Assembly: GCA_963783095.1 (NCBI GenBank)
Contig: CAWAMR010000002.1
Location: forward strand, 1,615,664-1,679,663
Direction of reading: 5' to 3'
DNA length: 64,000 nt
Source of the DNA: CAWAMR01 sp963783095
GTDB taxonomy: Bacteria > Planctomycetota > Planctomycetia > Gemmatales > Gemmataceae
The translations under genes were made by a program, and so were the position numbers. Of the stretch, positions 40,576 through 50,297 are shown in pieces. The notes under the pieces are model-generated. The model was not told the DNA's origin. It ran no database searches and saw only the letters and a program-made list of their open reading frames with translations. Each line of letters starts with the position of its first letter. Position 1 is the stretch's first letter.

Positions 40576-43500
40576 ATGAACGATGGCTTAGCGCTGGTTC
40601 GATCGGGGGAACTACTGTACACAGACGACGTGGGACACGATGCCTGCGGCATTGGCGGCGTTGCTGCGCGTGATGGTAAACCCTCCTCCGAAGTCGTCAA
40701 ACGAACCTTGCTGGCCCTCAGGAATGTCGAACATCGCGGCGGTATCTGCGGTCAAACCGGCGATGGTGCCGGCTTGACCTGCCAGTTGCCGCAGGGCTTT
40801 TTCAAGGAAGAAGCGCGCGGCTCAAATTCGATCAGGCGCGCTATCTCAAACCCGAAGATCGGCTGGCGATCGGTGTCTTCTTCTTCCTCGACAAGGAACC
40901 CTCCAAGGTCGAGCAGGCTCGCGCCGTCATCCATGAAGTTCTTTCCGATGGTCCGGTTCACTGGTTCGGCTGGCGCAGCGTTCCCACGAATAATGATGTG
41001 CTTCCCGCACGAGCACTGGCCAATCGGCCCTTGGCTATCGATCAGCTCTTACTGCGTGCCGAGGCCGGCGACTCGAAAGTGGAGTCTTGGTTGTATCGCC
41101 AACGGCTTGAACTCCGTCAGCGATTTTCTCAACACGGGTTGCAGGTTTACATTCCTTCGCTCTCCTGCCGTCTGGTGAGTTACAAGGGTCTGCTAACCTC
41201 ACCCCAGTTCGCCGATTTTTACCCCGATCTGACCCGACCCGATTTCGAGTCGGGCATCGCCTATTTCCATCGGCGCTATTCCACCAATACCTACCCGAAC
41301 TGGACGCTGGCTCAGCCCTTCCGGTTCCTGTGCCACAATGGCGAGATCAACACCACTGCGCACCAATCGCAACGCGGTACATGCCTACGCTCGCGCTCTG
41401 AATCCGCCTTTGCCCGGCAACCATCTGCTCACCCCCAAGCAAAGCGATTCCGGCAGTCTGGACGAATGGATTGAACATCTTGTGTTGGAGCGGGACTGGT
41501 CCTTGCTTCGAGCAATGCGGCTCTCCATACCGCCGGTATGGGATTCGGAGGAAGATTATTGGGGCCGGGATGCCGTCGATCTGTTTACCTATTGCCGCCG
41601 AACCTATGGCAGCTTGTCTGCCTGGGATGGTCCTGCCGGACTGGTGGCATCGGATGGCCGATACCTGGTTGGACAGGTGGATCGGATGGGTTTGCGTCCC
41701 GTTCGCTGGTGCAGCGATAAGCGAGGCTGGCTCTATATCGGCAGCGAATCGGGCATCTTTGGTCTGGACAATGCAACTATCGTTGCCAGCGGGCAGTTGC
41801 AGCCCGGCCAGATGATCGCCATCGACACGGAATCCGGTGCGCGCTTCGATCACCACCAGATCATGGCCAAGGTGGTCGAGGAAGTTCGCAGCGTGGATTG
41901 CGGATCTTATCTCAATATCCACGAGGTCAACCGGGGTGAGATCATTATTCCGGAAGGATTCGACTTCACCACGCAAACCGATGACTATGTGGGTGCGATG
42001 CTCGCGCATCGCAACTGGACCCTGGAACATCTCCTCCAGGGCGCAGGCTGGGATTTCCAACGAGCAGATTTCGTCAAGGAGATGGCCAAGCTCAAAAAGG
42101 AACCACTCTCCTCGATGGGTTATGACCGGGTTCTGACGATCTTTTCGGTTTATCACCCGACGCTGTTCAAATATTTACAGCAGACCTTTGCGGAAGTGAC
42201 CAATCCGCCGATCGATCCTTATCGCGAAGGTGGGGCCATGTCGCTTATCACCTATCTCGGTAAACCGCAGGGTTCGATCCGCCCGCGAAAGTTGAAAGCG
42301 TTGTGCCACCGGCAGAGGATGAGCACAACTCGATCCCGGAGACGCAATTACCCGTCCGGCAAATGGAGCTTTCCAGTCCGGTCATCAGCGATACAGTGAT
42401 CGAGGAAATTCGTCGCAACGAACTGCTCGCCTACACATTGGTCGATGCGACATTTCCCATCGAAGGTGGAGCAGAAGCGCTCCGGGCGAGTCTATACCGC
42501 ATTCGCTCTCAGGCGGAGCAAGCCGTTCATGCCGGGATGCGCGTCATTTGCATCAGCGATAAGGAAGCGTGCAACCGCGGCATCGTGCCGATTCCTTCGC
42601 TTCTGGCGCTCGGGGCCGTGCATACCTACCTGTGCCAGCAGGGCTTGCGCGATCGTTGCTCGCTGATCGTTCAGGCCGGCGGATGTTCAGGAAGGCCACG
42701 ATATTTGCTGTCTGGTCGCGCTTTGGGGCCGACGCGGTCCACCCCTATCTGATGCTGCGGCATCATCAAGAATGGGTTGACCTTCAAGGAACGCGACACC
42801 AAGCAGGAAATCTCCCTGTCGACCCACGAGTGTCTCGAAAACCTGTTCGCCGCCCTGGAAGACTCGATCAAGAAGGTGATCGCCAAGATGGGCATCACCA
42901 CCATCGAAGGCTATCGCGGGGCGCAATTGTTCGAAGCGGTCGGCTTCGGGCCGGAACTGATGGAGTTCCTTGGCGATTTCCCGTCGCGCATCGGCGGGAT
43001 TCGGTCTGCGAAGACCTGGTGGAAGATGCGGCCTGGCGCGTCGCAGCAGGCCGAGAAGATGACCGTGCTGGGACGCAACCGCGACTACATGGCCTTCAAC
43101 GCCAAGGTTCGCATGGCGCTGCGCGACGCGGTGAAGGAAGCACACCCTGATCCGGAAGAAAGCGGCGGCGAAATGGCTTACGCCGCTCCACCCAAAGAGG
43201 TCGACGAGGAAGCGCCTCACCGCGTTGCGGAAAAGTGGGTGAAGTTCACGGACATGGTCAACACACGGCCGCCAACGGTCCTGCGCGACTTATTCAACGT
43301 CAAGTTTGCCGCAAAGCCGACACCGATCGAGGATGTCCAGCCCTGCGCTCGACATTGTGCGTCAATCATTTCCGCGGCGCGGCCATGAGTCACGGCGCGT
43401 TGACCGGGCAAGTCGCATCAGACGATTGCCGCGGCGTTCAACGAGCTGGGCGGCTTCAGCAACAGCGGTGAAGGCGGCGAAGCGCGCTTCCGCAACGATA

Positions 43501-45348
43501 TTCCCGAGCGCGCCTGGGGGCCGTTCTGGGAGAAGGTTCTCGCGCAGCGCACGGAACTTCCCGACATCTACACCTTGCACGGCAATCTTCTGAAGAGCCG
43601 GTTCCGCAGCCGGATCCGACAGGTGGCTTCCGGCCGATTCGGCGTCGATGCCGAGTATCTGGTCAACGCCGATGAACTGCAAATCAAGATGGCTCAGGGT
43701 GCCAAGCCCGGCGAGGGCGGTCAACTCATGGGCAAGAAGGTGACGGCGGAAATCGCCGAGATCCGCTACGGCAAGCCGGGCAACGACCTCATCAGCCCGC
43801 CGCCGCACCACGACATCTACTCGATCGAAGATCTGGCCCAGCTCATCTACGATTTGAAGGCCGCCAAGCCCGGCATGCCGGTATCGGTGAAACTCGTAGC
43901 CGTCGAGAATATCGGCACCATCGCGGTCGGCGTGGTCAAGGCCGGTGCCGACATCATGGAAATCGACGGGATCGACGGCGGCACCGGTGCTGCCATGGTC
44001 AGTTCCAAGGAACACGCCGGGCTGCCGAGCGAGATGGGTCTTGCCGAAGCGCATCAAGCGCTGGTGACGAACGGTCTGCGCAAGGGGATGATTCTGCGCG
44101 TCGGCGGCGGCATCAAGAACGGCCACGACGTCATCAAATACGCCTTGTTTGGAGCGGACCAATTCAGCTTCGGCCAGGGCTTGATGGTGTCGGTCGGCTG
44201 CATCGTCTGCAAGTCGTGCCACATTCCGAACTGCCCAACGGGAATCACCGGCTCGCCGGAGATCTTCAAGGGCCATCCGGAACATACCAAGGCCTATCTG
44301 CAATCGGTAGCGGAAGAGGCACGGCACTTGCTCGCTCGCATGGGTTTCAAGCATCTCTCGGAAATCACGGGCCGAAGCGACCTGCTGAAGAAGAATCCGA
44401 GTGTCAAGGGTCGTCCGAGTCTGGTGGATGTTGCGCGGTTCATCAATCCCAAGATGGCACTTGCCGATCTCGACAAGAACTTCCCCGAGACCAATGCCGG
44501 CCTCGGTGTGTGCATCCCTCCGACCGAAAAGACTCTCAATCAGAAGATCATTGACGGGGCGCAGGATGCGATCGAGGCCAAGGTGAACGTCAATTTATGG
44601 TTCCGCATTCGCAACAGCGATCGTTCCGTGGGTGCCACGGCCGCCGGGATGATCGCCTGTTTCTACGGGCGCGAGGGGATGCCGAACCATCGGGTCATCA
44701 AAGTTCGCTTTGAAGGCGAAGCGGGCCAAAGCTTCGGCGCATGGTGTCTCAACGGTCTCGACCTGGAATTGAACGGTTTCGCTCAGGACGGTGTGGCGAA
44801 GGGTATTTCGGGTGGGACAGTGGTCGTGTCGCTGGATTACGTCAACAACGACTACGGCGGCGAAATTCAGAGCGTTGCGGGCAATAACGTCGGGGATCGG
44901 CGCAACCGGCGGCACGATCTTGCTCGGCGGCAGAGCGGGTCATCGACTGGGTATTCGTAACTCCGGCGCGACGATTGTGGCCGAGGCAGCGGGCAAATAT
45001 GCCTGCGAATACATGACGCGGGGCCGGGTGCTGATTCTGGGGCCAGTCGAAAATGAGGTCGGCTCCGGCATGACGGGTGGGGAATTGTTTGTATGGGATC
45101 CGAAACAGGAACTACCGAGGAAAATACACAGTAAGAGCGTAGCGGTGATCGACTGCAACTATACCGATTACGAGTGGATTCACCCGCTCATCACCAATTT
45201 CCATCAACGCACGAATAGTCGGCCGGCAGAATGGATTTTGAAAAACTGGACCGAGGTTCGACGCAGCCGTCGACTGCGAAAGGTTCTGCCTTTGACAGTT
45301 GCCCGGAAGATGGAAGATTTCGCTCCCAGCGGGACGAATGCAGGTTAG
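40576..45348 (+). CDS. gltB: Glutamate synthase, large (alpha) subunit, many frameshifts
   Basis: Ammonia assimilation: transfer of the glutamine amide to 2-oxoglutarate. The N-terminal class II amidotransferase starts at Cys24 (HDACGIGGVAARDG), so a 23-residue propeptide is expected. Further blocks are FRFLCHNGEINT, the central domain, the FMN-binding TIM-barrel domain (SVKLVAVENIGTIAVGV; IDGIDGGTGAA; LRVGGGIKNG), the 3Fe-4S cysteines in CIVCKSCHIPNCPTG, and the C-terminal beta-helix GXXGXXXG repeats. Joined length is about 1590 residues. Frame changes lie near 40820, 41345, 42300, 42690, 42770, 43010, 43360, 43415 and 44895. Every piece is well conserved, so sequencing errors are likelier than a dead gene. 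No gltD lies in the window. Confidence 0.93.
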
Positions 45349-45380
45349 GGGGTTAGGGGAATCGCGCAGGAGGCCCGATC

Positions 45381-45956
45381 ATGGGGCACGATATCCGCGA
45401 GCTAGCAGACGCCATCCTTCACGCTCACAAGGCACTTGGACACGACCTGGAGCCACTTCTCTGGCCGGGACTGGGGAGCCATGAGATTGCAGACCTCACT
45501 CGCGGCATTGCGTGTCAGATTCCACGATCGGTGATGGGGCTTTTCGCTTGGCACAACGGAACCAGGACTGGAGTGGCCACTTTTGGTGAGATGTGGTTCT
45601 TTCCAGGGTGGCACATGCTCTCGTTGGGCGAGGCTGTCGATTCGTACCGAATGATGATGGCGGACGGGTGGGGTCGGTGGAACGAGCAATGGTTTCCAGT
45701 GTTTCGCAGTCCCGCTTGCGACTTTCACGCAGTTGTCTGCGGCGACACTGGCACCACCGATGGCGCGGTGATTCAATTCGAGAATGAATCACCCGAGCCA
45801 CCTAACCAAGCATTCAGCAGTGTTGATATGTTGTTGCGGTGTATTCTTGGCGCTTTCGAAAAAGACATTTACTTTATCGACGAAACTGGGATGTTCAATA
45901 TGGACGACATCGCGTTTGCGAACCTAGTTGAAAAGATGGACACGGAAAAGTTGTAG
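45381..45956 (+). CDS. SMI1/KNR4 (SUKH) family protein
   Basis: A 191-residue soluble protein. The core CQIPRSVMGLFAWHNGTRTG, followed by FGEMWFFPGWHMLSLGEAVD and FPVFRSPACDFHAVVCGDTG, is the SMI1/KNR4 pattern. Many bacterial SUKH proteins are immunity proteins against polymorphic toxins, while others are housekeeping. No toxin gene is seen here. The ATG at 45381 has an AGGAGG site. It starts 32 bp after gltB and precedes the GTPase-membrane gene pair. Confidence 0.75.
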   Translation: MGHDIRELADAILHAHKALGHDLEPLLWPGLGSHEIADLTRGIACQIPRSVMGLFAWHNGTRTGVATFGEMWFFPGWHMLSLGEAVDSYRMMMADGWGRWNEQWFPVFRSPACDFHAVVCGDTGTTDGAVIQFENESPEPPNQAFSSVDMLLRCILGAFEKDIYFIDETGMFNMDDIAFANLVEKMDTEKL

Positions 45957-46026
45957 CAATTTATAACTTTGTAATTCCACTCGCTCCCGGCGGGAGCAAC
46001 ACCCAGGCAAATGTCAGGAGAACTAC

Positions 46027-46785
46027 ATGAGTGGGTGGGAATCGCTTGCTGCCAAGGCGGCGTATGATCTGGCAAAGCAATCGGGGTTCTGGAATTCTTG
46101 GAAGACTTGGCTTAAACGACGAAGAAAGATCCTCGTACTTGGAGGGAGTGGAACGGGCAAGACGCAACTTATCAACTCCATAATGAACCCGATGAGCGAA
46201 AAACTCACCACTTTGCAGCGAACCGTGGCAGTAGAAAAACGGAATATCACCATCGGCGAGTACCCTTTCATTTTCTCGGATACACCGGGGCAACTACTCG
46301 ATGAAGCAAAGCGGAAGATCGCCATCACCGATGCCATTCGTTCTCAAATTGAAGGCGTCCTGAATGTCGTCAGTTTCGGCTATCATGAAGCTGCCGAGGC
46401 TCGCAAGGAGCGAGCGATTCCGGAAAGCGGCGGTCACATCGCTCGAAGCGATTATCTTCAGGACCGCCGTGCTATTGAGGAGCGCCTCTTATCGGAATGG
46501 GTACCCATGTTTGATCCGGCAACGGCCAAGTGGGTTCTTACGGTCGCCACCAAGGCCGATCTTTGGTGGCCCGACCGCGATCGGGTAGAAAAGCACTATT
46601 CTGAGGGATCTTATGCTGAAGGGTTAGGTTCCTTCAGAACGTCTCACACGCTTGTACCCTATTGCTCCATTATCGAACCGTTCTATGGAACGAAAACGAG
46701 CGGGCGGTTTGGCGAGCATCAGAAATATGCGCTTCAAAGCAATCTTCTCGATTGCCTTCTCCGGCTGTCCGGAGTTTGCCGATAG
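46027..46785 (+). CDS. P-loop GTPase-like protein
   Basis: A 252-residue protein that I can assign to the GTPase-like P-loop class but to no named family. After an amphipathic/basic N-terminus (residues 1-34) come G1 GGSGTGKT (39-46), a likely G2 threonine in TLQRTVAVEK, G3 DTPGQ (about 85) and G4 TKAD (about 180). The G4 motif favours GTP over ATP. An AGGAG site precedes the ATG at 46027, and a GCTCCC/GGGAGC hairpin lies at 45983-45997. It is followed after 9 bp by a membrane protein gene, suggesting a GTPase with a membrane partner. Function is not known. Confidence 0.75.
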   Translation: MSGWESLAAKAAYDLAKQSGFWNSWKTWLKRRRKILVLGGSGTGKTQLINSIMNPMSEKLTTLQRTVAVEKRNITIGEYPFIFSDTPGQLLDEAKRKIAITDAIRSQIEGVLNVVSFGYHEAAEARKERAIPESGGHIARSDYLQDRRAIEERLLSEWVPMFDPATAKWVLTVATKADLWWPDRDRVEKHYSEGSYAEGLGSFRTSHTLVPYCSIIEPFYGTKTSGRFGEHQKYALQSNLLDCLLRLSGVCR

Positions 46786-46794
46786 GAGTTTGCC

Positions 46795-47352
46795 ATGCCA
46801 GATGAACCACCGACAACGCCATCGGAAGAGCAAACTCGTAACCGAAAATTCACGAGCGACGAAGAGATTGAACGAGCACTGGTGAAAATGCAGTCTTTTA
46901 CCTCAAGGCTGCGATCTCTGGCCATGACGATCGTACTGCTTGGTTTTTTCTCGCTCGCTGGGCTAACTGTTAGCTCCCTACTGAGAAATATCACGGCTTT
47001 GGATTCCGTCAGTTTGGCACTGCTGACGGGGCTGAGCGTCGTGGCTTCATTTTGCGGGTTGTTGATGCTGTTTGTTTGGGAGAGGCGTGTAGCAGCAGGA
47101 ATGATCCTTTACGAAGAAATCAGTGATGAGGTGGAATGGAGCCACCGAACCTTTCGAAATGGGAAGACGACCGAGAATGGGTCCATAAGAGCGCAAGGTC
47201 CAAGCCTGGATATTCGAGTCATCTTACGCGCGTTTCTCAAAGAAACCACTCTTCCATTTACTCGGGGAACGAACGGCACCACAATCTACGCACTATTTTT
47301 TGTTGCATGCATTGTTGGCACAATTACCATTATTACCATTCAATCTCATTGA
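46795..47352 (+). CDS. Three-helix membrane protein paired with the GTPase
   Basis: A 185-residue protein that I do not recognise. It has a charged N-terminus (EEQTRNRKFTSDEEIERALV), two close membrane segments (LAMTIVLLGFFSLAGLTV; VSLALLTGLSVVASFCGLLM), a 90-residue hydrophilic loop with YEEISDEVEWSHR, and a third C-terminal membrane segment (IYALFFVACIVGTITIITI). The AGGAG site and 9-bp gap to the GTPase gene point to co-expression. It could be the membrane effector or anchor of the GTPase; that is inference. Confidence 0.65.
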   Translation: MPDEPPTTPSEEQTRNRKFTSDEEIERALVKMQSFTSRLRSLAMTIVLLGFFSLAGLTVSSLLRNITALDSVSLALLTGLSVVASFCGLLMLFVWERRVAAGMILYEEISDEVEWSHRTFRNGKTTENGSIRAQGPSLDIRVILRAFLKETTLPFTRGTNGTTIYALFFVACIVGTITIITIQSH

Positions 47353-47413
47353 CGGGACCACTGGCTTTATCCGCTGGAGAAGCAGCAATCGCGTCTGACC
47401 GAGGAGTTCGGAG

Positions 47414-47832
47414 ATGCCTTTGCTCGATCATTTTCATCCGCCGCTGGACGAGGTTTATGAGTGGAGTGCATTGCACTCGAACCGGGCTACCCGTCTGACG
47501 GATGCTTTGAACGATCGTTGGCTTCCTGAGCGATTTCTCGCGGTTGAGAACATCCACCGCGGCACGGCCATCGAGATCGATGCCGCTGTGCTGGAACGAT
47601 CCGGATGGAATCACCCGAAGAAATGAATCTGCCCGCCATAATATCGTTGTATGCGGTTGCTTACCGTCCTGTGGTGCGTTCGCAGAAAACCGAAATCGAC
47701 CTATGGCCCACGCCATTGATGCTCGATGCACCACTTTTAACGCTTCCGTTGCAATTGATGTCGGACTTATGTGTCCCAATCGATTTTGAATCAACCTATA
47801 TGGAAGCCTGTCGCCGCCGGCGCTTGGTGTAA
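47414..47832 (+). pseudogene. Degraded DUF4058 gene with internal deletion
   Basis: MPLLDHFHPPLDEVYEWSAL followed by RGTAIEIDAAVLE matches the start of DUF4058 proteins, and LPLQLMSDLCVPIDFESTYM matches the end. The middle 110-120 residues are missing and the two parts are in different frames (first frame stops at 47626). Compare the complete copy at 36.8 kb. It is a remnant, not a sequencing error, because of the large deletion. Confidence 0.75.
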
Positions 47833-48510
47833 TCAATCCATCGGCTTGATCGCGTGAACCTGATAGGGTGGCGAGATTTGCCGCGATTCGGGATCGACCA
47901 GCACCCCATCCACACGGACCATTTGCCCGTCTTTTAGATTGTCATTCAGATAATCGACACCCAAAAGCGTCACGCAGCCGCCCAGAGCATCTTCGACCTC
48001 GGCCGGGGCATAACGAACGCGCCAGGCCTTTTTGCTATGCAGATATTCCAGCTTTCCCATCACCCAGGTGTAGTCTTCCGAATGGTCATAACGCGCGGAC
48101 GTTCTGGTTACAGGGTCGGTACTTTGCACAGCGATTCGAGAGGGAGGAATCTGAGGACTGCGCGCGATCATGGACGGGGCGCTTGGCGGCGATCCATAGA
48201 TGTTTGTCGGAGGGAGGGTATTCGGAATATCCCTCCGCTGAACAAGAGCTGGAGGAAGCGTCGAGGGAGTCCCCGCGACGGCGGCAGTCCCCGGGGTGGA
48301 AGCCTGGGAAGGGTGAATGACATAATAGACATTCGTTTGCCCCGATGGATCCGCCATCACGGTCATCACGTTGCCGGCGCTGCAAGAAGTGCAACATACC
48401 GGAGGTGGAGGCGTCGAGATCGGTTTGTTACTGGAAGAATGGGCACATCCCATGGTAGCGCTCATCAATAGCGCAAGAACAAACCACTTCCACCGCTGTG
48501 AGAATAGCAT
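47833..48510 (-). CDS. Putative lipoprotein, Pro-rich
   Basis: A 225-residue protein. WFVLALLMSATMGC at residues 9-22 looks like a lipoprotein signal with Cys22 as acyl acceptor (the -3 residue is Ala rather than Leu). A Pro/Ser/Thr-rich linker (residues 25-120) leads to a C-terminal folded part with YTWVMGKLEYLHSKKAWRVR, YAPAEVEDALGGCVTLLG and VRVDGVLVDPESRQ, which looks like an OB-type small domain. It is known to me only as a planctomycete-type hypothetical protein. The ATG at 48510 has an AAGGAA site. Confidence 0.65.
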   Translation of the reverse strand: MLFSQRWKWFVLALLMSATMGCAHSSSNKPISTPPPPVCCTSCSAGNVMTVMADPSGQTNVYYVIHPSQASTPGTAAVAGTPSTLPPALVQRRDIPNTLPPTNIYGSPPSAPSMIARSPQIPPSRIAVQSTDPVTRTSARYDHSEDYTWVMGKLEYLHSKKAWRVRYAPAEVEDALGGCVTLLGVDYLNDNLKDGQMVRVDGVLVDPESRQISPPYQVHAIKPMD

Positions 48511-48737
48511 CGGATTCCTTCCTTTCCAACAGCTGGGGCTGACAATCAAATCCAGCACGAGCCTTCTGAGAACGTCTTGTTCAACAGTACAGGCCGCTCA
48601 CCCCAATGATGGGAATTTAATATCTTCTCTGACTTACCTATCGTCCGGCAATGTGCCGAACTTGGGGTGCGTTTCGTGAAGATGGGAGTCATAGCGAAAG
48701 CTGTAACGGCGGTAGCGATTGGAGAAAGAAGCGGGTA

Positions 48738-48817
48738 GTGACAAGGTTCGGAAGATGACAAGGTTCGGAAGATGACAAGGTGACAAGGTGACAAGGTGAC
48801 AAGGTGACAAGGTGACA
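48738..48817. repeat. TGACAAGG minisatellite, left block
   Basis: Two copies of a longer unit (GACAAGGTTCGGAAGAT) are followed by about six copies of the 8-bp unit TGACAAGG. The array stops where the insertion sequence begins. More copies continue on its right side at 50160-50182, and a reverse-complement block lies at 50244-50297. Confidence 0.9.
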
Positions 48818-48860
48818 CAGTAGTTGCAAATTTCTTGTTGGTCGAGGTTTTGGGCATGAA

Positions 48861-48921
48861 AAACGCATGGTTAGTCTTGATAAGGACTTACGATCTCTTA
48901 ACAGGAGGTTACCATGCGTTT
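48861..48921 (+). promoter_or_regulatory. Hairpin covering the transposase start codon
   Basis: AAACGCATGGT at 48861-48871 is an exact reverse complement of ACCATGCGTTT at 48911-48921, which contains the ATG at 48914. The 39-nt loop holds the AGGAGG ribosome site. A transcript reading in from outside the element would fold this way and hide the start codon. Transcripts started inside the loop would lack the left arm and be free. Such start-masking hairpins are known in IS10/IS50-type elements. Confidence 0.6.
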
Positions 48922-50117
48922 CATTCATTCTCGCTATTACGCGCGGCAATTACAAGATCGAACGACCGACTTGTTACTACGCCGCCTCCAACTGCCCGAT
49001 TACTCCTCACACTGTACTGCAACCACCTTGATCCGCTCCTTATTGCTGGCCGCAGTCGCTGCGGTTTCCATTGCGGCCGTTGTCACCCTGCGTTCCCGAA
49101 GACCCTTCGCGCGAAACCTTGCGCAAGGCCGCATTAGCGACGTTGCCGGACTACGAGCACCTCCAACGTCTCATTCCCGAGTTGCTCCGTGCCGACTTGC
49201 CCCGTCGGATCCGTCGGCTGGCTCGCCGACAACGAGGTTCCAAGAAGCGTCGACGCTTTCCGATTGCCATCGACCTGCATGGCGAGGTCTATTACAAACG
49301 CAACCAGTCGCCGCCCGAACATGCCCGCAAGGGCAAACGGGTCGGAGGCACCAACTATGGCCATTGCTATGGCACCGCTTCCTTGTTGTTGAAGGGACAG
49401 TATTACATCATCGCTCTGACTCCTTATCAACCACGCGAAGCTCTGGTCGAGGTTGTCAAACGACTGCTCCGTCAGACCCAAAAATGCGGTTTTTCCCCGA
49501 AATTCGTACTGTGCGACCGAGCCTTCTGGTCCGTCGCGGTGTTCCGGTATCTCAAACACGCTCACTATCCCTTCCTAACACCGGTGCTGTCGCGTGGCAA
49601 GAAGATCGATGCGCCAGGCGGTCCCACAGGAACGCGAATTTTCTTCTACGATCACCCCCGTGGCCGCTACGCCTACCGCATGGAAAATCGAAAACGTCAG
49701 GGGGTTTGGCTGACCATCGTGGTCAGCCGCCATAATCGCGGTGGTCGGAAAGACCAACACGGTCGGTATGCTTGGGTCTATGCCATATGGGGCATGGCGA
49801 TTTCAACCATTCAAGGCGTGGAGGAGTGTTACCGCCATCGCTTCCGGATCGAGTCGAGCTATCGATTGATGGAGGAAGCACGGGGACGAACCAGCAGTCG
49901 CAATGAAGGCTTGCGCTTGTGGTATATTGTGCTGGCAGCGTTGATGGTGAATGCCTGGCTGGCCTTACGTTGGGAAATATCCCGTCAGAGATTGAAAGGA
50001 ACCCACGACTGGTGTTGGCTAAACCACATGGTGAAACTGTGCGCGTCACTGCTGGCGCAAGAAACGGCCGACGAACCGAGAGGGACGCCCTCAATGCATG
50101 TGCCACTGCTACAATGA
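48914..50117 (+). CDS. DDE transposase of the insertion sequence, one frameshift
   Basis: A transposase of about 400 residues. Likely catalytic acids are Asp in PIAIDLHGEVYY, Asp in VLCDRAFWS and Glu in YRHRFRIESSYRLMEEAR, which is the YxxR...E signature of IS4-type enzymes. The N-terminal part from the ATG at 48914 (MRFIHSRYYARQLQDRTTDL) is in another frame from the catalytic part, and they join near 49088 at VVTL/CVPEDPSRETL. The frame change could be an indel error, or programmed; nothing slippery is evident. A strong AGGAGG site precedes the start. Confidence 0.8.
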
Positions 50118-50159
50118 CTTAAGGTGAAACGGGCGAAGTCGCAAGTTTTGCAACTACTG

Positions 50160-50297
50160 TGACAAGGTGACAAGGTGACAATCATCGAGCGCATCTATGA
50201 ATATTGATCTGGTTTGAATCCAACTTGATCTTCACATCCGGTATTCACCTTGTCACCTTGTCACCTTGTCATCTTCCGAACCTTGTCATCTTCCGAA
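50160..50297. repeat. TGACAAGG minisatellite, right blocks in both orientations
   Basis: TGACAAGG copies continue directly after the insertion sequence (50160-50182). From 50244 to 50297 a reverse-complement block (TCACCTTG units, then CATCTTCCGAACCTTGT) mirrors the left array at about 48748-48800 over roughly 50 bp. The two outer blocks therefore form a long inverted repeat around the insertion sequence. The block ends inside the 3' end of the DUF1501 gene. Confidence 0.85.

Larger units (their letters stand above)
48818..50159 (+). mobile_element. Insertion sequence, 1342 bp, IS4-like DDE transposase
   Basis: Terminal inverted repeats CAGTAGTTGCAAA (48818-48830) and its complement (50147-50159) flank one transposase gene. 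TGACA on both sides is a possible 5-bp target duplication, but the target is itself a TGACAAGG tandem repeat, so this is ambiguous. If the repeats are counted two bases further out (48816/50161) the arms are 15 bp. The transposase has a DDE layout of the IS4/ISH3 kind; the exact family is unsure. Confidence 0.8.

Noticed and set aside
41347..42156. 269-codon minus-strand frame inside gltB
   Set aside because: It is antisense to a conserved glutamate synthase domain and has no family pattern.
43362..44354. 330-codon minus-strand frame inside gltB
   Set aside because: Antisense to the FMN/iron-sulfur domain of gltB; codon-bias shadow.
48738..48817. CRISPR array
   Set aside because: The repeats are contiguous 8-bp tandem units with no spacers and no cas genes; a minisatellite.
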